This document shows, in pieces, positions 44,101 to 56,391 of a DNA stretch of 64,000 nt. Each line of letters begins with the position of its first letter. Positions within the stretch are counted from its first letter, which is position 1. The notes beneath the pieces are model-generated. The model was given only the letters and a program-made list of their open reading frames with translations, was not told the origin of the DNA and did not search any database. Source of the DNA: Bremia lactucae (taxonomy: Eukaryota > Oomycota > Peronosporomycetes > Peronosporales > Peronosporaceae); assembly GCF_004359215.1 (NCBI RefSeq), contig NC_090615.1, forward strand, positions 5,296,803-5,360,802, read 5' to 3'. The position numbers and the translations under genes are program-made.

Positions 44101-46280
44101 CTATTCCACTGCGTCGTGTCTTGCTGAAAACTATCCTTGGATTTCGTAAATTCAACCTTTTCTTTAATACGCGTGTCTTCTTCCGTATTACGAACAGACT
44201 GATCACGCACGACGTCAAAGAAGAGAATATGTGTCGTACTCGACTGCTTTTCATAACGTTCTTTTTCTCGCTCCATGCGGTCCGTTTGTGTCTCTTTTCG
44301 AGCCTCCAAGGCCTTGAAACGATACGTTGCTTGTTCTCGTCGAATGTTCTGTGCAGCTTCGCGTTTACGCTGCTCTTCCGCACGCGCAATTTGCTGTGTT
44401 AAACGCTGTTTCTGTTGTTTTTGACGGTCAACAAGAGCATTGACTTTTGTACGAATCTGTGCTTTCTCGAGCTCTAAACGAAGCGACTTGATCAATGTGT
44501 TGTACTCGTCCGTGTTATACATGGTTTTTTGGCCACTCTTTTGAAAGTGATGAAGCTGACCGATCGGAACCGCCAAGAAAGCTTTCAAACAGTCTGCATC
44601 ACGCAGTAACGGGTGCAGCATACAGCCGTACAAGAACGTCTGAAGCACTTTTTCCCGCTCGTTTCGCGGTGTTCGCTTTTCCGGAAAAAATGGCAACGCC
44701 TTGGGATTCGTCAGTTCGCCAAGTTTTACAAAAAGCCACTCAAAGTCAGCCATACTGCGTTCTTCGAGTATCTGGTACTCGTGCGTAACCGCAAGGTCCG
44801 ACTCGGTGACTTCATGAGAAGCCGCTTTAGCTGCAGCTTTGTTTGGTTCACAGTATGTTTTGACCATGTACGTTTCGGTATCCGGCGTTGTCCCATTGCC
44901 TTTGGCTTTCACATTCACAAGAATATCAAGTTTTGTCAAGTATTCAAAACCCGCAGGGGGTTTGGCCACCGGATCCATGACGGGTTTGATAAATTTGGGT
45001 GGATTTTCATTACATGACGTACAATGACGCACAGGCATTGGAAATCCAAGCTCCGGAATGGGTTTTGACTCAACGCTGCATTGATTACAGACACTACGAG
45101 TACATCGTCGACAATGGTGCTGCCGACGGCCGAGTTTAAAAGGACGAAAGCACACTTGACACTCGGTTTGGTCACTTCGAGCTGTTTCCGACACAAAGTG
45201 GCTCGTCGGATCACTTGGAATTTGAGACGAATCACGAGCTCGTTCGGAATCATTTCGACTACGAGCCATTGGATCTTGCAAGTTTCGATACGCATCATTG
45301 ATGCGTTCAAGGGTTTCTTGATCTTCGACTTTGGTAGGATCCATGGACCGGGACTTGATTTTATATTGCGCCGCAATTTCTTCGGGTGTTGCATCTTTCG
45401 ACACACCCAAGACATCGTAACTCTCTTGACCCGAAACAGGACGATTGGCAGGGCCACGACGCTGGGCAAAGACATCTGCGGGTGTTGTAATGGCTTTCAT
45501 TTGTAGCGCCGTGATACAATTACGACAACAGCGTTGCTGGGCATTGCCATACCCAAACGAAGCCGGTACTTGGATCTTGTGATTCACACACGGACGACAA
45601 AAGAGCAAACCACAGACTCGACAATGATGACGACGTGGCTTTGGAAACCCAAATGTGGCTTTGCAATCCATGCATTCGTTACTAAAGTTGTCGGGCACCC
45701 AGAGCTTTTCAAGACCCGCGACGTCAGAAGGCATGCTGTCTAAAGAACTACGACCTCTGGAATCGTTCAAGCGGCTGTCACCGAGGGAGCGTGGGGCAGC
45801 GGGGGACGACACGGGCGGACCAACAGGCTGCGAACGACGCTCAGGGGCTGGCAACGGCGTGGCGGTTTGTACCGGCGCCGGTTTACTAATACCCAACGAG
45901 CCGTTGGGTGATGCTCCTGATTCATTGCTTACAGGCGGTCGGGTAACAGTTCGAGAAACGGTCGCGGGCTTCGCAACCGGTTGTTTGACATTTGTCTGCT
46001 TGCTCGCGGGTTTAAGCTCAGGTTTTACGGTGTCTGGTGTGGACGGAGCTTGTTTAGGGGCTGCAGAAGGCGTCGGAGACGTGGCTGGCTTGGGCTCGGG
46101 CTTTGGTTCCGGCTGCTCGTCAGGGGAGACGGTTGTTTTTCGCTGTGAGAGCGATTCGCTCACCTTGGTGCCACAGTAGATGCAAAAGGCATCGGCCTCG
46201 GACACGTCGCGGCCACACTTGATACAGTTAAGCCCATTATTCGTTACGGGTGCCGCTGCTGGTTCAGTACGTCCAGCCAT
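41154..46280 (-). CDS. FYVE / J-like / FYVE / PX coiled-coil protein
   Basis: Single-exon gene of 1708 residues, probably a PI3P-binding endosomal or trafficking scaffold. Order: zinc ribbon (Cys19, 22, 33, 36), Pro-rich segment, FYVE 1 (about 193-255; WVPD, RRHHCR), a DnaJ-like segment (about 285-340) with MDP where HPD is required for Hsp70 activation, FYVE 2 (about 365-420; QHHCRRC), a PX domain (about 445-585), a coiled coil of about 1000 residues, and a tail with repeated SPSPAR-type units (about 1620-1690). The start at 46280 is the first ATG; upstream in-frame codons lack an ATG. No homologue with this exact order is known to me. It converges with the ubiquitin ligase. Confidence 0.85.
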   Translation of the reverse strand: MAGRTEPAAAPVTNNGLNCIKCGRDVSEADAFCIYCGTKVSESLSQRKTTVSPDEQPEPKPEPKPATSPTPSAAPKQAPSTPDTVKPELKPASKQTNVKQPVAKPATVSRTVTRPPVSNESGASPNGSLGISKPAPVQTATPLPAPERRSQPVGPPVSSPAAPRSLGDSRLNDSRGRSSLDSMPSDVAGLEKLWVPDNFSNECMDCKATFGFPKPRRHHCRVCGLLFCRPCVNHKIQVPASFGYGNAQQRCCRNCITALQMKAITTPADVFAQRRGPANRPVSGQESYDVLGVSKDATPEEIAAQYKIKSRSMDPTKVEDQETLERINDAYRNLQDPMARSRNDSERARDSSQIPSDPTSHFVSETARSDQTECQVCFRPFKLGRRQHHCRRCTRSVCNQCSVESKPIPELGFPMPVRHCTSCNENPPKFIKPVMDPVAKPPAGFEYLTKLDILVNVKAKGNGTTPDTETYMVKTYCEPNKAAAKAASHEVTESDLAVTHEYQILEERSMADFEWLFVKLGELTNPKALPFFPEKRTPRNEREKVLQTFLYGCMLHPLLRDADCLKAFLAVPIGQLHHFQKSGQKTMYNTDEYNTLIKSLRLELEKAQIRTKVNALVDRQKQQKQRLTQQIARAEEQRKREAAQNIRREQATYRFKALEARKETQTDRMEREKERYEKQSSTTHILFFDVVRDQSVRNTEEDTRIKEKVEFTKSKDSFQQDTTQWNSDMAQWSKHRADWSEAHNPAVSKDIANDFIVHSYGIFHSAKDEKNKVPSELVELHAQFIKIQEKEPELLEEEGNLVDEEWMKLAKEREHWTSSRANMKREDEMCRDEDARYTQEHDYVRLEAEARQKKVKTIEADLLALKTEINARTRSIAQRRSRHEGLDEEYEKEWRVLQTKRFSTTKARLSEHDARITRGKKRTDVFSDQLDRQTKSQRMLLFKRAALTDERKADCTLFDEHCEDCKNTLDEARNALVITPEYVARLEADMKVRASELQAVKESNKRIPQEGSDTEVDERDEFMNEVRRRRAQFQKELDDQAVQLETENKLCTSLLERMNQHIKNLEEEVKNAAQEESMIDEFHKLIKTETKLLANEETMREEKKRLITELMNSAGNWVLDSLHDHSNRKKVEANRLVNQAVRAADLQKLVQHFTHRVIDQEERIMRQKQRILNGEHKVEMLKSSENWYQYVTGHAADLGKKDLKILEAGRNERAEDLKESSRLQKDDELDIKGVVKELSLSRKCAKEKVEKREVWAKVEDVYSVSKQQEKDEDMMMTSQIRSLLLQLAEAFEMLTNRLLEEDESLQHASTQLEGEIESIHAFMERMESEESALCATEKTSLAKESQVRRSEADLIEQRARALIDNYKQMQAEHMKYPAELSKIKERRSDRAKPIQPREAELEAAKKLIKNRNYYDRKACGEFAKRFKVDHEMKEVRDVFDWLKLVIERDIKHMEKWLDLSRKERKEIENLKVKGMEINWDEDTLERIPALKEIQRKIARPSGSSSNHRGGNSDAKMVDGVHPSEQWIVELLKFKKKIAQIDTRLLSDIRGTMDSAVTEEDMVNANLKKMKIDKEYVLNSIRFIDQEEAKAIRSTGKGGVPGRHSPSSESGSFISVDEQATPKARTQSPHMTRTMSPSPARTSSPAPGRTASSHVARTMPPSPARTMSPSPARPTTVASPLSSSRSAFSKSTTAPLQPRAIEKPRSEEF

Positions 46281-46744
46281 CGTCACTCCAGACGTTTTTG
46301 ACAAAATGGAGTCAAACGACGAAGAATGTCGTAGGAGCAAAAGACCGAAGCGCAAGAGTCAGCAAGTGGAATTGTGAGGGAGGGAAGAGGGAAAAATCGG
46401 GTGAGGTTGAACGCCCCTGCTCTTTTCCGCGCACGTGTGTGTGTGTTTGTGCTGTAGTCGGGTTGTTGGGCTACGTATCCAAGCCTTTACCTGACTTTTC
46501 GTGCAGAGAGCCAAAATATTTGAGCTTTAAGCAAGGTAGCCAGTCAAACTCGTAAATGACACTAGATACTTAGCCAACGGTCTGTATGCAGGTATCAGAC
46601 ATGGTGTAGCGAAGGACGGGTCGGGGGGGGGGGCCGACGGCATAGACGAGCATTGTTTTCCTACTTACCGTCTGGGCCATTTTGGGCGTCTTGCTTGATG
46701 CTATTATGCTTCGAGACATTTTTGTAAGAAGGACCTTATTCTCG
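46281..46744. promoter_or_regulatory. upstream region of the FYVE/PX gene
   Basis: Likely 5' UTR and promoter of the minus-strand gene. It contains a short GT repeat (about 46436-46450) and an uninterrupted run of G at about 46622-46635. Nothing else was recognised. Confidence 0.35.
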
Positions 46745-47460
46745 AGTAATTGCAAGTCTAAGTCTATACCAGCTTGCCTCCTGGGTTCTTAAAAGTAAAT
46801 TCAACCCGATTTTCATCGTCGACCTTGAACAATGTGACGCAAAAGTGCTCAACGTAGTCAGAGCCGGATTGACAGGCCGGTAGTTTGTATATCACAGCAT
46901 TCTGTATCACTTAAACGAGCCACGAATTCGTTGGGTCCGGATAATCGTTTCGCTTTGTGGATTGTAAGTTGCAAATATTTCTACGAATTTACTACAGAGA
47001 GACCCATGATAAGAATAAGGTTCCTCGACAAATTTGCAACATTTGACAACAAATTCTAAAGAAACAGTTTTGAAAAGGTTCCTTCTAGTTGCGGCATCAT
47101 CATATGAATTCAAGCTTCCCACCGATCGGCAGACCGAACTTTTGCCAAATCACTTGATGATCTTGCCAATTAGTTAAGTAAGCTTCGTTCATGAAGATTA
47201 TTCCCTCATCGGGCTTCAAGCATCTGTACTCTTTTTTTCTAGCGCGTTGTTTCGTTTTTAGAAAATGTGCCCTCTCTGTTACGATAAATCTGAGCCCCAC
47301 GCTGCAGGTCGACAGCTGGCCAGAAGGGGCAATTTCCATCCTTGGGCATTTAATGCGTCATGATCATATACATGACCTTCGGGCATGTTTGTTGCTGCTG
47401 GGGTCTGTACATAGCTTTACCAGTTGCCTTGACCGCAGTATGCAATTGGTAATTTGTTGA
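46745..47460 (-). other. unrecognised coding-like debris
   Basis: Minus-strand open pieces at 47339-47100, 47122-46907 and about 46900-46775 read like pieces of protein (for example LPACQSGSDYVEHF), but in different frames without clear splice sites. They could be an eroded gene. No family was recognised. Confidence 0.25.
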
Positions 47461-48719
47461 TTAAATGCTTCGTCATCGTTCGAGATTGATTGCGATTGCG
47501 GCACAACGTTTTTTTAAGACTTCGTTGCTACTACAGCTTTAGCGTTACTCACTTAGATCGCCTCGTCGCCGCATAGTACACTTTGACGTTTTTCAAATAC
47601 ACTTTTCATGTTCCAATCGCATAAAATAGGCATGGCACCTTATGCCGAACGCAGTAGTACCAAATGCCAGGCGATACAACGTCGCCTCTCCCACTGACGG
47701 ATGCACTCAACACGACCGTATTTTATGTGCTTTGAGTAGACATTCCGTACGTTGTCAACTCTCCGACTTGAAACGCGGCAACAGTGCCAACAAGATCAGC
47801 AAAGGGGGCAGTACAAATCCATTCGACGTGATTGGCAAGCAGCCGAAGCGGTTTTGCTCGGCTCAATAGTATTGTCTGATCAATAGGCCAGTTATTAGCA
47901 ACGAGAAATATGAGCGATGACTTGCTTTGCTGTCTCTTTAAAATAACATGCTGATAATCAGCCCGCCTGTGCAAGACCAAACATCATAAAGAATGCAAGC
48001 TGCACCTAAATCATCGACTGGCAATTGTTTGCAGATTAGTTTGAAATTGTACAATCAATTATGATCACTAGCTACTTTGTCATTGAATGGCATTTCGCAG
48101 GCGCCGCGCCACCTGCCTTCAGACCTTCATGCAGCGGACAGAACTAACTATTTCAACGATTCGTGAAAATTTATGGACAGGTGTCGAGGAGCGTAATATG
48201 CGTTCCGCTGGATTTGGCTTCAACCATGTGTCAAAAGATTGCAGTGAGTGGGTTGGCATGCGAGTCTAAAGCTGGAGACGCTTTGTCCGTTGCAATTTCG
48301 CACTGCGAGCAACGAACTGCGAGTGCCGAGTCTTGAATTGCGGGACCTTCTCGTCAACATGGCTTCATGGCAGCTACGGACGTCAATCTTAATAGAGTGG
48401 CGGAGCTCTATTAGCATCAGGGCATTTCGAATTGAATGCGTACATCGAGCCGGGCAAAATTCCACTCGAATTCTCGCTGGGGTATGCAAACAGATACAAG
48501 TTTTACGCGCATATTACCAATGCCTTACTCACAAATCCGTACTAGGTGATGCTCATGTTTTAAATATTCCTCTAGCTTTCAAAAGTATGGGTGGGTACGC
48601 TTTCGGAATAAAAATTCGATCAGATGTCGATTCCTTCTATATTTACAATCGCTTGATAAAATTCCTTCCATAAAAAATCTATGTATCTTATTTTCAATAA
48701 AGTATAAAAAAAAAAACAT
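47461..48719. other. no confident gene; possible eroded ORF
   Basis: The longest frame is 48248-48673 on the plus strand (141 codons), with other plus frames nearby (48087-48269). They do not resemble a family I know, and frame changes would be needed to join them. An A-rich run at about 48708-48717 just precedes the end of the tRNA-modifying enzyme gene. Confidence 0.35.
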
Positions 48720-50782
48720 TTATGCTGTCTGGTACGCATTCGCGCGGTGCTTTGGTACAAACTGGAACCCGTCAGGTACTTTTCCCAGCAGCATTTCGGA
48801 AATTTTAATCCAATCTACTGCCTGATCACTTGCCATCAATGTCTCAAGATCATTGCGTCCATAGTAGAGGGACGGGCGATCATTTATACGTTGAGGGAGA
48901 GTCTCCAGCAAGCCAACGGGAATGTAGCGACAAAGGAAAGACTGCCATTCAAGCAAATACCGACGCGTACGATTCACGCCCTTTTGATCGGATCCCCAGT
49001 GTTCAAGACCGAATCGAACAAAGTCCTTTAGCAAGTCCAAACGCTCCGAAGCCGAGATATCCCAGTGCCGACGTTCCTTGATTTCTGTCGGCAACCATGG
49101 CTTAATGAGAGCCCCACGCGCCAACATGCACGTATCCAACTTGCCATTTTGCAAATGCTCGTGATATTCCTCAAAAGACAAGACATCACCACCACCTACA
49201 AATGGAATGTGAGCGACTACTTTGTCGTCTAATGGGTCCATCTGAGCATCACTACATTGATAAATGTAGTCCCAATCCGCGTTCTTAGTATAGCGCTGTA
49301 ACCGAGAGCGACCGTGCACGGTTATTGCGTCAATTGACTGTGTAGCGTGCAGCTTAAAATCCGCAGTCACTACCGCTGCATTCACGTACGCTAGCGACGC
49401 GCGAACAGCTTGGAGTTTTGGGACTAATTTGTGAGCAGTTGGCTGTTTCTCGCTCCAACCAGAGCGTAGTTTAACAGTAAGGCCTGGGGCGTGAACGATG
49501 CCACCAGTTCGCATCCGCGTCCCCAATTCGAGTCCCGTTAATGCCCCCGAAACGACCTCTAATAACCGTGGAGGTCGCGTCATTAAAGCTGATCCAGCCC
49601 CTGCTCGACATACAATATCAATAGGGCAGCCCATATTAATATCGACAAAGTCAATGTCCGTTTCTCGAGCTAAAAGTTCACACACGCGGGCAATTTGATC
49701 ACTAAAGGATCCAGCAATTTGAACGCCAAAGACATCTTCACTCGTATGACGCCGTAATAAGGCCCATTCAGACTGCTGAGCTTTAAGAAGATTCGTTGCC
49801 ATTGCCATTTCACCGCACGTGATGTCAGCACCAGTTTGCTTAAGCAATCGACGAAAGGGCAAATTGCCCACGGTAGTTAGCGGTGCAATGTAAATTTTAC
49901 GTTTAAAGTCAATCGGCTTGCGCTCAGCTAATAGAGGGCTTTCAGCCGCAGGCTCTTTCCATTGAACTTGATTGGAACAACACTCGGATGCTTTACGAGA
50001 CTCGATTGGTCCTTTCGTTAATGCTTCTGAGGACTGCACTGTTTCATCAATATCGTTTGCCGTAAGATTCTTGCGTTCGTTCTTTTGCGAATGATGTTTT
50101 TTGTGCTTTTTTCCATTTTTCATTTGCTGTTTGGATTGAAAATCGTACGTATCTTTGCGAAGTTTTACACGTAATTCATGGCTTAAATCATTCACTTCAT
50201 CCCTTAAATCTTGACCTGATGTCTCCACGTACCCTTCACGCTTTACATTACGATACGTACCATCGACTAGCTCACTATGAGCTTTAGCAAATCGACAAGC
50301 TAAACCGTAGCGACAGTATCCCACGGCATCAAATACGGGACAACGCTCGCCTAAATCCTTCGGTTTTCGCTTTAGGTAGTCTTCAATATTGTGGCTAAAT
50401 TTGCAGCTATCCCCAAAGTTGCAACCTTCGCCTGAGGCTACGGAACGGCACAACATGTCAGCGGGGTCTGTTTCCGCATCAATTGGGCGCTTCTTGAAAG
50501 TTCCACGTTTCTTTTTGCTATCTTCGCGATTTAAAGCTTGATGCTCTTTGTTTGATTCAATCTCGATCACAATAGGCTTTTGGGCAGGCTTGGGTTTTAA
50601 GAATCTGTAACTATCTATTAGTGGCAAACATTTACTCATGGCAAACGAGCTACGCACTCTTTTTTAATGGGAGCTTCGCCTATACGACGCTCATGCTTGG
50701 CATCGTTAGATTTGAGTGGACTACAAGAGATTGATGCCTCTTTCGATGACGTTGACTGCTGTTCCTGTACGACTTCCGCCAT
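48720..50782 (-). CDS. DUS3: tRNA-dihydrouridine(47) synthase 3, 2 exons
   Basis: Flavin enzyme that reduces uridine 47 in the tRNA variable loop with NADPH. Exon 1 is 50782-50658 and exon 2 is 50604-48720, with a 53-bp intron (GTGCGT...TTACAG), giving 669 residues. Two CCCH zinc fingers specific to the Dus3 type lie at Cys94-His113 (C-x8-C-x5-C-x3-H) and from Cys130. The FMN-binding TIM barrel starts near residue 275 (IYIAPLTTVGNLPF), with the catalytic Cys in NMGCP near 368 and RAGAGSALM after it. I prefer the two-exon model because exon 1 (MAEVVQEQQ) is open and in phase; a shorter start at 50639 inside the intron is possible. The C-terminal HTH-like part is complete. Confidence 0.85.
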
Positions 50783-51389
50783 AACTGTTTTTTTGGGATG
50801 AATGGACACGACAAAATTCCATAAGTCAGACGATTGTATTGAGCGTTTATCGATTGGATAATTTTACAATATTCTTAAATAGAATTGCTGTAATCGGTCT
50901 ACAAATTATTTCAGGAAATTAGATTTACATAAAATATGAGAGGTAATTGAAGGCTGATGATAAACCGATTTAATTTGTGAAAATTTGACCTTGAAAAGTG
51001 TAAAGGAATTAATGACAAGGAGCCATTACCTACATTAAGTTGTCTAGAACAGTTATAGAAGCAGGCGGCGCACCAAATGTTATGTAGTTTATAAATAATA
51101 GGCAGTCGAGGAAGGAATTGAGAGTCGGTGACTCACGAAATGATGTCATAAGGCAAAAGTATGCAAAACACAACCGCAAAGTTAGCTGTTAAGCCCCAAA
51201 CATCGAAGAAGGAATGAAGGGAAATGCCGACATTCGGCATCAGCAGTCTGATGGGGGAGGTCATACACTTCGGTTGTTACACCGTTAAGGTTTACAATCC
51301 ACATTATGGGTCCAGATGCCTTTTTTATTAGAATTGGCAAGAGTACCTTTAAGTGTTATTATAGCATAAAAGGAACACCACTGTTTGGA
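50783..51389. promoter_or_regulatory. upstream region of the DUS3 gene
   Basis: Unique sequence between the gene and the next LTR. It should contain the promoter, but no element was recognised. A TGTTACACCG string at 51275 resembles LTR ends but is isolated. Confidence 0.35.
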
Positions 51390-51921
51390 TGTAGGCGGGC
51401 ACGTCGTAATGCGGCCACGCTCTACTTAAGCACACACCCTAGCACAGCGAGGAAGCGGTTTGCACCTGCTTCTCTTGCGTGCAGTGAGGTAGTTGTGGTG
51501 GGCGCGCAAGCGACCTCACCCAACACACTAAGAACTCTGGTGAAGTGACGTCACGGGAGCGGTAATCCGTCTCCTCGTGCGCACTTACCAAGTAGGTAGT
51601 AAATTTCAGACTGATTTATATTTAATCGTATTACATATAAATACCTATTTTTTTACCAATCAAAATGTCATCTCTGTAGATAACACTTATATGTATTGCG
51701 AGCGTATCTTTCTAGATACCTCGCGTAACGGATGACGCTAGCCGTCCTCCTAATGTGAATGCACCCATGTGCATCACATGCACAAGAGTTGGTCATAAGT
51801 GAGCACCACACCCGAGTGCTGGGTCTAATTAAATATCATAAAGTAATTAACCATCCCCTTAAGTACACCAAGTGTACTTCACGGGGACTGTGTAACATTA
51901 GGGCAACTTTAGCCCGTTACA
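51390..51921 (-). repeat. LTR, family C (3' LTR of minus element)
   Basis: 532 bp, minus orientation, TGTAGGCGGGCACG on the plus strand at its left and AGCCCGTTACA at its right. A purine tract on the minus strand (51922-51934, AAGGAGGGGATGG) adjoins its start, so this is the 3' LTR of the minus-strand element to its right. It keeps the hairpin series of the other family C copies. Confidence 0.85.
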
Positions 51922-52050
51922 CCATCCCCTCCTTAAAACGAAATTACATTTTAAATTCTTCAAAGAGGAGAGAGGAACTGCGAGCAGCTTTACGCGCCGC
52001 TAGTTCACTCAATCACTGAAGCGCACGAATTTCCATACACGGCGCCAAAG

Positions 52051-53339
52051 ATGCCACCTAAAAGGGCCATTGTTGGTGGGTCGTGCGAAGACGCCCACTC
52101 AACCTCGCATCAAACGCACGCGTCGCGTTGTCGTGCTGGCCGCGTCCAATGCCTATGTCGAAACGCCGACAGCTATTGCTGCTGTCGCATTAACGGGGCT
52201 AAAGGATCCATCCCACTTTGTCAGTGAGAATGCTGATCCGTCGCTCGTTCTCGACTACAAGAAGTCGACACCGTTGCCGTCACCTCATAGTAGTGATGCG
52301 AACAACGAGCTCATGAGGAAGGATGATGGCGCATTATTGCCCATCCAAACTTATCTCATGGCTCACAACATGGAGACAGCAACATTTACGAATGCTGTCT
52401 CGTGTCTACGCTGGATAGCGCAGCGACAGGTAATGAGAGCGCTGCCCATAAAGGCGCAGCCGCTTCTCCGTTGAGTAAAACCACAACGCCTTATGCTCAG
52501 ACCATAATCCATAATAGTTCTGACAAAGAGGATTTGGAGCCTAAAGCTCCGCCGACGACACGTGAACGTGCTCAGTCGGTGTCACAAGCCATTTGTTTTG
52601 AACGTGGCTATGTGACGGGTGGCATACCAAAGATGCCTCCTCCATCTAAATGGCCTCGTTTAAACGGGTCAAGAGCGTCGCTCCTAGAGCGCGCTCTTCT
52701 AGATGCGCATAAAACGCTTGGGCGTATTTTCCCGGTCCCGGTCGTGTTGCGTTCAAATGAAACGCCCGACCAATACAAGGCGGAATTCTTGCGCCGCATT
52801 CTGATGCGTTGAAGCAGCGGTCGCAACGAATTAATTTCCTTCGCTTGCGTGTGAACGAGATAATGGGCGGTACTGTACCCCCTGTTTCTTCTCACAACGC
52901 TACTTCTGCTAGTCCATTTGAGTCTAGCGAAGAGGCCTCAGCTGGTGCTCCTTTTCATAGGCAGCCACCAAGCCGGGCACATCTATACATAGGGTAGCGA
53001 TCGGTTCCTAAGAGTCAAAATTCTTCGGGTAACCTTTTCATTGGACGAAAATCTGATACCTTTGCCCCACGGAGCGGTGGGCAAGCAACCTTTTAATAAG
53101 GAAGCGTTGATTCTCACCCGTATCACTCAGTGCAAGCGGCGCCCGATAGGAGTGGCGACGTCGCCCACGTATTCGCGGCTGTCTGACATTCGTCCGTTCA
53201 GTCACAGGCGTTAAGCGCTGCTGAACGACGTATTGTGTATCTCGAGGGTCAAGTCTCGCGACTGACCTCGGATCTTTTTAATGTCCGAGCGAAGGCTCGT
53301 CAGGATTATAAATGCCTGAAGACTCTTGGACCTCTTTGA
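52051..53339 (+). pseudogene. antisense ORF of family C gypsy, copy 2
   Basis: Plus-strand frame starting at an ATG 129 bp from the LTR and running toward the minus-strand pol. It matches the intact minus frame at 1-302 after small indels (2 nt missing near 52083). Open pieces are 52070-52474, 52402-52812 and 52809-52997, and a coiled-coil end (AAERRIVYLEGQVSRL) stops at 53337-53339. Between the pieces are stops. In this family most of the frame has no pol domain opposite it. The protein is basic and Ser/Thr-rich at the N-terminus. The function is unknown. Confidence 0.6.
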
Positions 53340-53692
53340 GAGGATGATGCTGAGGGATCCGCGTTACTCGCGTGATGTCCCTCGCTCTCCAAATCCTGTT
53401 CGTGGTGGGAGGAATCGGTCCGATAGCTTTTCGCCTTCACCGCCCCCCTCACCCGAACGACGCTTGACTCACTGTCAGCGTCACCATCGGTCTTCTTAGA
53501 CGGATGAGGATAAATGCTCTCATTTAGGTCTACATACCGTTTCAGACAACCCACGTAAAATACGGGGTGCGCCTTTATAGACGGAGGTAGGGTGAGCCTA
53601 TAATTTAGGTCTCCAACCTCTTCGACCACCGTAAGGGCCCAATGAAACGCGGCAACAACTTCGTAGTACCTCCAGGCAGTAAGAAATTGCAA
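53306..53692 (-). pseudogene. gypsy integrase C-terminal domain, family C element
   Basis: Minus-strand 128-codon frame with the integrase C-terminal signature (LNYRLTLPPSIKAHPVFYVG, then LKRY) and a Ser/Asp-rich tail. It belongs to the element whose 3' LTR is at 51390. Its end overlaps the end of the antisense ORF tail-to-tail by 34 bp. No chromodomain was found downstream. Confidence 0.7.
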
Positions 53693-53806
53693 TTTTAGGT
53701 AGGGTAGCAGTGCTTAATAGTACTTTTTCTCGTTGTGCTTGTCATGTCCGCTTGCCATTGTGTCACGGACTTTACGTGTGATGGCTAATCGCTCATCCAC
53801 AAAGCG

Positions 53807-54979
53807 TTAAGCCTCGCTCACGCTTTTAGCATCAAACGCGCCTATGACACCGCTGAGATATCGGTCATAAGGCGTAGTTTTATCGACCACTGCTAAACTG
53901 GCAGGGTCACGAGGGCAAGTTTCTGTCTTTGAGATGATACCCTCATGGGTCATGGTCATATTGACGAAACACTGTCCCTCTTTCGCACCGAGCATAGTGA
54001 GGGGACCTCGCCCACTAAGACTCGGGCTGCTCAGAAACGAGACTGGCGTCCGAGGATGGTGCAGTCCGTTAATGTAAAGCGGTGTCTCACCCGTACTGGC
54101 GTGGACACTGTTATTTATAGCGAACTCCACAAAGGGCAATTGCTTGCTTATACCTTGCACCGGTTGGAGTTCGTTTCTCAAACTTAGGGCGAATCGCCAA
54201 GCTTCGCGTCCAATGTCTTTAACATTGCGAATGAACGCACTCCAAGCTTGCATAAGCGAGACTTTATCTCGCTTATTATTGCCACTAAACCATCGATGCT
54301 TTAGAAAAGCATCGAGATAGAAATCTTCCTCAGCGCGAAAGTTCTTCGCGCTGGGATCAAGGCCATGTAGCTTTGTCGCAATAAATAAGGGATATTTATT
54401 GTGAGGAGTAGTTTCTCCAGACAAGCTATTGATGAGCCTTTCTGGCAAAAGCCACGGCTTCTTTTCAGGGGCGAGATGAGACATTTTACTGTCTTCACTC
54501 CCCTGAGTGGTACCCACTGAAGCAGGGATACCACAAGGACTTTTCTTACGATGGCTTACGCCACTGTCGTCACCTTGCACAGAGACACGTGCAGGTGACT
54601 GTATGGGAGACCGTATGGGAGATCGTACGGGCGATGAGGGATCATCCTCATCGTCGCATTCAAATAGACTGTTTACTCGTCTATCAGAATGAGCCCTCTC
54701 ATTCGAAGGCTCAAAGTCAGCCGCCTGACGGATATCAGGCGACTGTTCCATTCTCCCCGAGTCGGCCATTTCATCCGACTCGCACTCGTAGTCGACCTCC
54801 AAAGAAGGGTCGTATTCACTTGGTGAATCACCACGTGCACTCGCAACACCTAGTGTTGTGCGAGTGGAAGACACTACGGCAGACGTTCCGTCTGCCGCAA
54901 GATAGCAATGCGTCACCCGCGGCTGCACGAACCGCAGCCGAAGGCGCAGCACTATCGTCACCCAATATACAGAATCCAT
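53807..54979 (-). pseudogene. chimeric ORF: family B antisense protein joined to integrase
   Basis: An unbroken minus-strand frame of 390 codons. Its first two thirds are the N-terminal part of a family B antisense protein (DPSLEVDY, a run of S-P-x-R-S-P-I repeats, a KKPWLLPERL block, DAFLKHRW, and NVKDIGREAW). From about 54180 it becomes the gypsy integrase segment before the C-terminal domain (LPFVEFAINNSVHASTGETP). The junction is in frame. The ORF begins at the edge of the family B LTR at 54972. Transcription and function are unknown; it is probably a recombination product. Confidence 0.6.
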
Positions 54980-55307
54980 AAATAGGTATAGGCCATTATA
55001 TCTATTTATTTCGCAGACTAATCAGCTGTAGGAGTAATCAAAGAGAGTTACAAATAAGATAGAGATAAGAATTCATTTACATGTTAAGTATTAGGTTATA
55101 GTTAAGTCAGCATTTACAAAGATAGAACAAGAGACACTTACTATATTTAATACAGTTTTCATTTTACCCTCTTAAGTCTACTTGTCTTAAGAGAAGTCTT
55201 CCTCTGCACGTACAGTGTACGTCACCTAACGTAAGGCACCACTCATAACTGAAGCAGTGTGAAGTGGACTTGTACTGAAACAGTACAAGTCGTAGTGCCC
55301 CGTTACA
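54972..55307 (+). repeat. LTR, family B, 5'-truncated
   Basis: Matches the 3' two thirds of the family B LTRs (from TCCAT...AGGTATAG to TGCCCCGTTACA). The first third is lost at the junction with the antisense ORF. In orientation it is a 3' LTR of a plus element of which only the antisense ORF remains. Confidence 0.75.
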
Positions 55308-55329
55308 ATCGGGGACACGTACTTGAGTT

Positions 55330-55768
55330 CGCAGACGTGTTAAATACTGACGTGGCATCATAATCAATGAAGTAAGGTACCTCTCACGGAGAGCGTTGCG
55401 TATTGCGAGCTCCTCGGCGTCTTGCCTTTTATTTAAAGATTCACGTTGCCAAAGTCTGGCACGCAACCTCTCGGAGGCGCTCTTCCATTGTTAATATTTG
55501 TTCAATATGAGCTATTGCGTTCGCAAGGGCTTTAGCCCGACGACAAGCTTGCTCCTCTCGGAGAATTGCTTGCTCTTGATATTCTCTGAGCGGACTCGTC
55601 ACTATGTTGGTCAATAGGCGCGATGTCATGCATAGTACAGTCAAAACATCCACGACACCACGTTCTGAAAACGGATTGGAGCCCGACGAGATTCATCTTC
55701 ACGCTTAAGCGTGTTGGGTTGGACCTCTCATCCTTTTCGCCAGACGGAGTGTGGCTATCATAGTCCAT
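55330..55768 (-). other. unrecognised coiled-coil-like frames
   Basis: Minus-strand pieces 55768-55532, 55653-55441 and 55466-55330 overlap in different frames. The middle one is charged and helical (EEQACRRAKALANAIAHIEQ). It could be gag-like or antisense-ORF debris; I cannot place it. Confidence 0.3.
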
Positions 55769-56391
55769 GTACTCATCAAAGCGTGGCAGCCACCAGATCT
55801 CGATCTGGTGGCAAAAATATATTATATGGTAATTACGTTGAGGTATTTTACATTTGAAACCATAAACAAGTTAGTACGTTGCAGACAGACTCGGTCGATA
55901 AGGCTGACATTCGTCTCAAACGAAAACTTCGCTTATGTTTTGCAAAACCAAAAACAAATCAAGTGCGGCGTATCGGCCAAGAAACTAAGATAGGCCTAGC
56001 TAGCACTTGGTGCTTTACTTGCAAATACAATCGTGGCTCCATGCCACGCTAAGGTTGAGGAACCGTCCATTCCTTCCTTTATTGGTGGGAAGAATCATTC
56101 GACCCTAGTTGACCTCGCGTGGCGCTAGAAAATCGTCAACGGCGTAACAACAATCTTGCCGAAAGGTTACCTCAAATTCCCAAGCGTTTTTTTGGAGGGG
56201 TTCACCCAAGTCATTTTACTTAATACTGGTATGGACCCTAGCGATGACGTTGCTTCAGAAGTCTCTACACGCGAAACTTAAGTTTTCTTGCTCGTCGAGC
56301 AACGAAGGAAGGGTCGAAATATCGATGTAGTCTTTCGTTTCTTTAAAACACGAGGTGCATTTTCTTTGTGAGGTCGTGCTCGAACTGATTG
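55769..56391. other. no gene recognised
   Basis: Sequence between the gypsy remains and the copia LTR. There are short weak matches to retroelement-like frames around 56025-56250, with nothing firm. Confidence 0.35.

Noticed and set aside
43877..44402. Long frames on both strands inside the coiled-coil gene
   Set aside because: They are mirror frames of a highly charged coiled-coil coding sequence with no domain of their own.
46281..46355. Longer start for the FYVE/PX protein
   Set aside because: The upstream in-frame codons begin with TTG, not ATG; the first ATG is at 46280.
46615..46640. Poly-G run as a functional G-quadruplex
   Set aside because: It is a single homopolymer run prone to sequencing error, and no pattern of spaced G-tracts supports a specific structure.
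47100..47339. 79-codon minus frame as a secreted protein gene
   Set aside because: There is no signal peptide, the frame changes after it, and no homologue comes to mind; kept only as coding-like debris.
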